From Roseivivax halodurans JCM 10272 (GTDB lineage Bacteria; Pseudomonadota; Alphaproteobacteria; Rhodobacterales; Rhodobacteraceae), in NCBI RefSeq assembly GCF_000521785.1, contig NZ_JALZ01000007.1, positions 1-64,000 of the forward strand: a stretch of 64,000 nucleotides of DNA. The letters run 5' to 3'. Within the stretch, counting starts at the first letter, position 1. Each line of letters starts with the position of its first letter. Below are positions 61,648 through 64,000 of this stretch, one piece after another. The translations under genes were made by a program, and so were the position numbers. A model generated the notes under the pieces. That model did not search any database and was not told where the DNA came from. It saw only the letters and a list, made by a program, of their open reading frames with translations.

Positions 61648-62361
61648 TCAGGCGGAGCGCGTCAGCGAGAGGAAGCGTACGGCGTCGAGATAGGCGAGAC
61701 GCTTCGCTTCGGCCGCGGCAAGCGCGTCCTCATCCTCGCCCCAGAGCTCCTGCTGCCAGATCTCGTCGATGCGCGATGCGGCCCAAAGCGCCTCGGGGTC
61801 GAAGGCTTTCCGCTCGGCCGCGAGCCCGAGGACGAGCGATCCCGTCAAGGAGACGAGGTCGTGGAACGCCGCAAGGGCAAAGGCGTCTAGCGCGTGCACC
61901 TCTGTCCGGAGCCGCTCGAGCGCGGCCGGGTCCTGACCCTCATGCATCACACCCGTACGCGGCGCGAGCCGGGCGCCGCAGGCCTCGGCCGCCCAGTCGA
62001 GCAAGGGATCCCAGGCCGCTTCCTGTCTCTCCACGAGTTCGGCCGGCGCGTCGGCGCGGTAGCAGAGAAGGTCACTGTCGCCATAGGCGGCGAGCATGTC
62101 GGCCACCTCTCCGTGCTGCGGGCGCACACGGTCGATGGCGGCATTGGCGCCGCGGGTCACGGGCATCGTTCGCGGGTCGATCCGCTCGTCCTGGGCCTGC
62201 CATTCCTCGGCGATCGCCTCGGCCATGGCACGCGACGGCACGACGAGCGCGGCCTTCGCCGGCGTCTTCACCGCGCGCCCGTCGAGCCGCACTGCATGCC
62301 CGCCCTCGACCTCCTCCGCCGAGGCCGCCGTCCAGAATCGCTTTGCCGCCCACTCGCTCAT
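61648..62361 (-). CDS. ATP12-family F1-ATPase assembly chaperone
   Basis: A 237-residue cytoplasmic protein of the ATP12 family, which in mitochondria binds the F1 alpha subunit before assembly. Alphaproteobacteria share it. Recognisable are KRFWTAASAEEVEGG and LDGRAVKTPAKAAL at the N-terminus and TRGANAAIDRV. It is read in the same direction as the HAD phosphatase and rluC upstream (100-bp gap containing a repeat-like element). Confidence 0.93.
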   Translation of the reverse strand: MSEWAAKRFWTAASAEEVEGGHAVRLDGRAVKTPAKAALVVPSRAMAEAIAEEWQAQDERIDPRTMPVTRGANAAIDRVRPQHGEVADMLAAYGDSDLLCYRADAPAELVERQEAAWDPLLDWAAEACGARLAPRTGVMHEGQDPAALERLRTEVHALDAFALAAFHDLVSLTGSLVLGLAAERKAFDPEALWAASRIDEIWQQELWGEDEDALAAAEAKRLAYLDAVRFLSLTRSA

Positions 62362-62373
62362 CGCGCCTCCACC

Positions 62374-62429
62374 CCGCGGATCGCCCGCGGCTTCTTCTTG
62401 GCGAAAATACTCCCGCCGGAGGCTCCGCC
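62374..62429. repeat. Intergenic repeat-like element (Rhodobacterales type)
   Basis: It consists of a CCGCGG-ATCGC-CCGCGG hairpin, CTTCTTCTTGGCGAAAATAC, and a CCGGAGG-rich tail. I recall similar CTTCTT-GGC-AAATACTCC elements in many intergenic regions of Rhodobacterales genomes. Only one copy is in this window, so its repetitive nature cannot be shown here. On the plus strand the hairpin plus CTTCTTCTT also looks like a weak terminator. Confidence 0.4.
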
Positions 62430-62461
62430 ATACGTCACTTGCTCAGGAGCCAGCCCCGCTC

Positions 62462-63139
62462 TCACGCCGCCTCCCAGAGCGTGTCGAGAAGCGCCGGCAA
62501 CTCGGCCGCCTTGTCGATCACGGTATGGGCGGCCCCTAGGCGCGAAACGGGGTGGTAGCCCCAGCTGACGCCGATCCCCGGCAGACCCGCGGCGCGCGCC
62601 ATCTCCATGTCGAACTCGGTGTCGCCGATCATCACGGCGCGGGCCGCATCGACCCCGGTGACCGCCACGGCCTCGTGCAGCATCGCCGGATGGGGCTTCG
62701 AAGGGTGATCGTCGGCGCATTGCTGCGTGACGAAGAGCTCCCGCAACCCGTGACCGTCGAGCAGCTTGTCGAGCCCCCGGCGCGACTTGCCCGTGGCGAC
62801 ACCGAGCAGCGTTTCGGGGCGCGCGTTCAGGGTCTCGAGCACCTCGCGGATCCCGGGATAGAGCGGCGAGGAGAGCTCGACGCCGCCTTCCGCGCGGAGC
62901 TCTGTATAGGCCGCCTTGTAGCCCACGACCATCGCATCGAGTTGCGCAGCGTCGGCCTCGGGCGCGAGATGCGCGATGGCCTGGGGCAGGGACAGGCCGA
63001 CGATGCCGAGGATCTCCGGTCGCGACGGCGCGGGCAGGTCCGCGACGGCGAAAGCCGCGCCCATCGCCGAGAGGATGTCGGCCTGACTGTCGACGAGCGT
63101 GCCGTCGACGTCGAAGATCACGAGCCGCAGGTCGGTCAT
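62462..63139 (-). CDS. HAD-superfamily phosphatase (Gph/PGP-like)
   Basis: A 225-residue phosphatase with the nucleophile motif FDVDGTLVDS (residues 9-18), a helical cap, the Thr/Ser motif VATGKSRRGLD, Lys in HPSKPHPAML and the acidic motif GDTEFDMEMA. The layout is that of phosphoglycolate-phosphatase-like enzymes; the substrate is unproven. ATG 63139 overlaps the rluC stop (ATGA). Confidence 0.92.
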   Translation of the reverse strand: MTDLRLVIFDVDGTLVDSQADILSAMGAAFAVADLPAPSRPEILGIVGLSLPQAIAHLAPEADAAQLDAMVVGYKAAYTELRAEGGVELSSPLYPGIREVLETLNARPETLLGVATGKSRRGLDKLLDGHGLRELFVTQQCADDHPSKPHPAMLHEAVAVTGVDAARAVMIGDTEFDMEMARAAGLPGIGVSWGYHPVSRLGAAHTVIDKAAELPALLDTLWEAA

Positions 63140-64000
63140 GCGTCCTCCGCGAAGGGATCCACGGGAACGTCGCCCTCGGTCCAGCCGAGCGTTTCCCAGG
63201 TGCGCTTCATGTGTTCGGGCAGCGGCGCGGTGATCTGCAGCCGCGCGCCCGTCACCGGATGTGTCAGCGAGAGGTGCCGCGCATGCAGGTGCAGCTTGCG
63301 GCTTATCTCTCCGCCGAGCTGCGCGCCCCAACCGTCGCCGAGGTTCTCCTGCCCCGATCCGCCGTACTTGCCGTCGCCGACGATCGGGTGGCCGAGCTCG
63401 GCCATGTGCGCGCGCAGCTGGTGCGTGCGCCCCGTCACCGGGACGAGCGCGACCCAGGCCGCGCGTTTCGCCAGCGCCGAAAGCACCGCGTAATCGGTCG
63501 TCGCGTTCTTGGCACCCTCGGTCTCGGGCACCGCGTTCGGGTGCAGGCAGAGCATCTTCTCGCCCTCCCCGCCCTTGCCGTGGCCCGGCGCCTTCACGAG
63601 CCCGTAGCGGATCGTGCCCATCTGCGGCGTCGGAACCCCGGCGACCGCGGCCCAGTAGATCTTGCGCGTGTCCCGCGCCCGGAAGGCCGCGGACAGCTGG
63701 TTCGCCACCGCCCGGGTCCGTGCCAGCAGCAGAACGCCCGAAGTGTCCTTGTCGAGCCGGTGCACGAGGCGCGGTTTTTCTTCCGCCCCGAACATCAGCG
63801 CCTCGGAGAGGCCGTCGACATGGCGGGTCTGCTTCGAGCCGCCCTGACTTGGAAGGCCCGGCGGCTTGTTCAGCGCGATGATGTGGTCGTCGCGGTAGAG
63901 CACGCAGCCGCGGATCATCTCCGCATCCTGCCCCGACACGGTCGGCTTGGGACGCGAGGCTACTTCCTCGGGCTCGGGGATCGGCGGGATGCGCACCGCG
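63136..64000 (-). CDS. rluC: RluA-family (RluC-like) 23S rRNA pseudouridine synthase, partial
   Basis: The C-terminal 288 residues; the N-terminal S4 RNA-binding domain lies beyond the window. The frame runs off the 64000 edge, and the first in-window GTG (VRIPPIPEPE) is the end of that S4-linked segment, not a start. The catalytic Asp is in HRLDKDTSGVLLL and the GRTHQLRAHM motif follows. It modifies uridines in 23S rRNA; RluC is the best guess over RluA/RluD. Overlaps the HAD gene by ATGA. Confidence 0.9.
   Translation of the reverse strand, partial: AVRIPPIPEPEEVASRPKPTVSGQDAEMIRGCVLYRDDHIIALNKPPGLPSQGGSKQTRHVDGLSEALMFGAEEKPRLVHRLDKDTSGVLLLARTRAVANQLSAAFRARDTRKIYWAAVAGVPTPQMGTIRYGLVKAPGHGKGGEGEKMLCLHPNAVPETEGAKNATTDYAVLSALAKRAAWVALVPVTGRTHQLRAHMAELGHPIVGDGKYGGSGQENLGDGWGAQLGGEISRKLHLHARHLSLTHPVTGARLQITAPLPEHMKRTWETLGWTEGDVPVDPFAEDA

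Overview
The window is a GC-rich, tightly packed chromosomal segment of an alphaproteobacterium, almost certainly of the order Rhodobacterales (Roseobacter/Paracoccaceae type). The evidence is the gene content and order: a divergent rpoE-chrR / amine oxidase-DUF1365-transporter-SDR photooxidative stress locus, an AapJQMP amino-acid transporter, DinB with an N-terminal zinc ribbon, a lipoyl-bearing E3 in the pyruvate dehydrogenase operon, PuuD urate hydroxylase, Atp12, and ATGA/GTGA start-stop overlaps throughout. No rRNA, CRISPR array, intact prophage or intact insertion sequence was seen.

Layout. 1-7300: clpB with a heat-shock (RpoH-type) promoter; a membrane-anchored low-complexity acidic protein; a PyrF-like protein with altered active-site residues; a small hypothetical; a Nudix hydrolase; dinB. 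7300-12840: the sigma-E/ChrR locus with its divergent four-gene operon. 13090-19620: an orphan antitoxin-like domain, then aceE-aceF-lpd, preceded by two identical 14-bp imperfect palindromes. 19620-25030: mutL-rmuC, puuD and a LysR regulator. 25030-31800: a 2-hydroxyacid dehydrogenase, the one-carbon operon fhs-chorismate mutase-folD with a potentially switching leader, a phnM/DUF1045 pair and a degenerate Nudix protein. 31890-36500: a lone TupB-type permease, a Tat-exported transglutaminase-like protein, an FNT channel, a hemerythrin and an AEC carrier. 36510-42090: SPOR lipoprotein-dac-tmk-holB-tatD-MBL, overlapping genes in one direction. 42280-43310: tRNA-Ser and tRNA-Arg flanking a decayed stretch with TniQ-like and HNH remnants. 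43390-46970: an orphan histidine kinase, a MerA/Lpd-like flavoprotein and a TVP38 protein. 47180-56900: rpmH-rnpA-yidD, then about 4 kb of other genes (a 24-codon ORF, a DUF1127-like protein, sodC, ttcA, an EAL protein), then yidC-MOSC-yihA and argB-sixA. 56980-64000: aapJQMP, atp12, a HAD phosphatase and the 3' part of rluC.

Regulation. Four sites matching the alphaproteobacterial general stress (EcfG) promoter, GGAAC-N16/17-CGTT, lie just upstream of genes: one symmetric, bidirectional site between the low-complexity protein and the pyrF-like gene, and one each before the 103-residue protein, the FNT channel and sodC. A TGATCC-type sigma-E promoter precedes rpoE. Together they suggest a stress regulon scattered through this segment, whose least explained members (the disordered membrane protein, the altered PyrF and the 103-residue protein) sit side by side at 2.8-5.5 kb.

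Limits. All family names rest on reading motifs by eye and on memory of the families. No database search, structure prediction or codon statistics were run.
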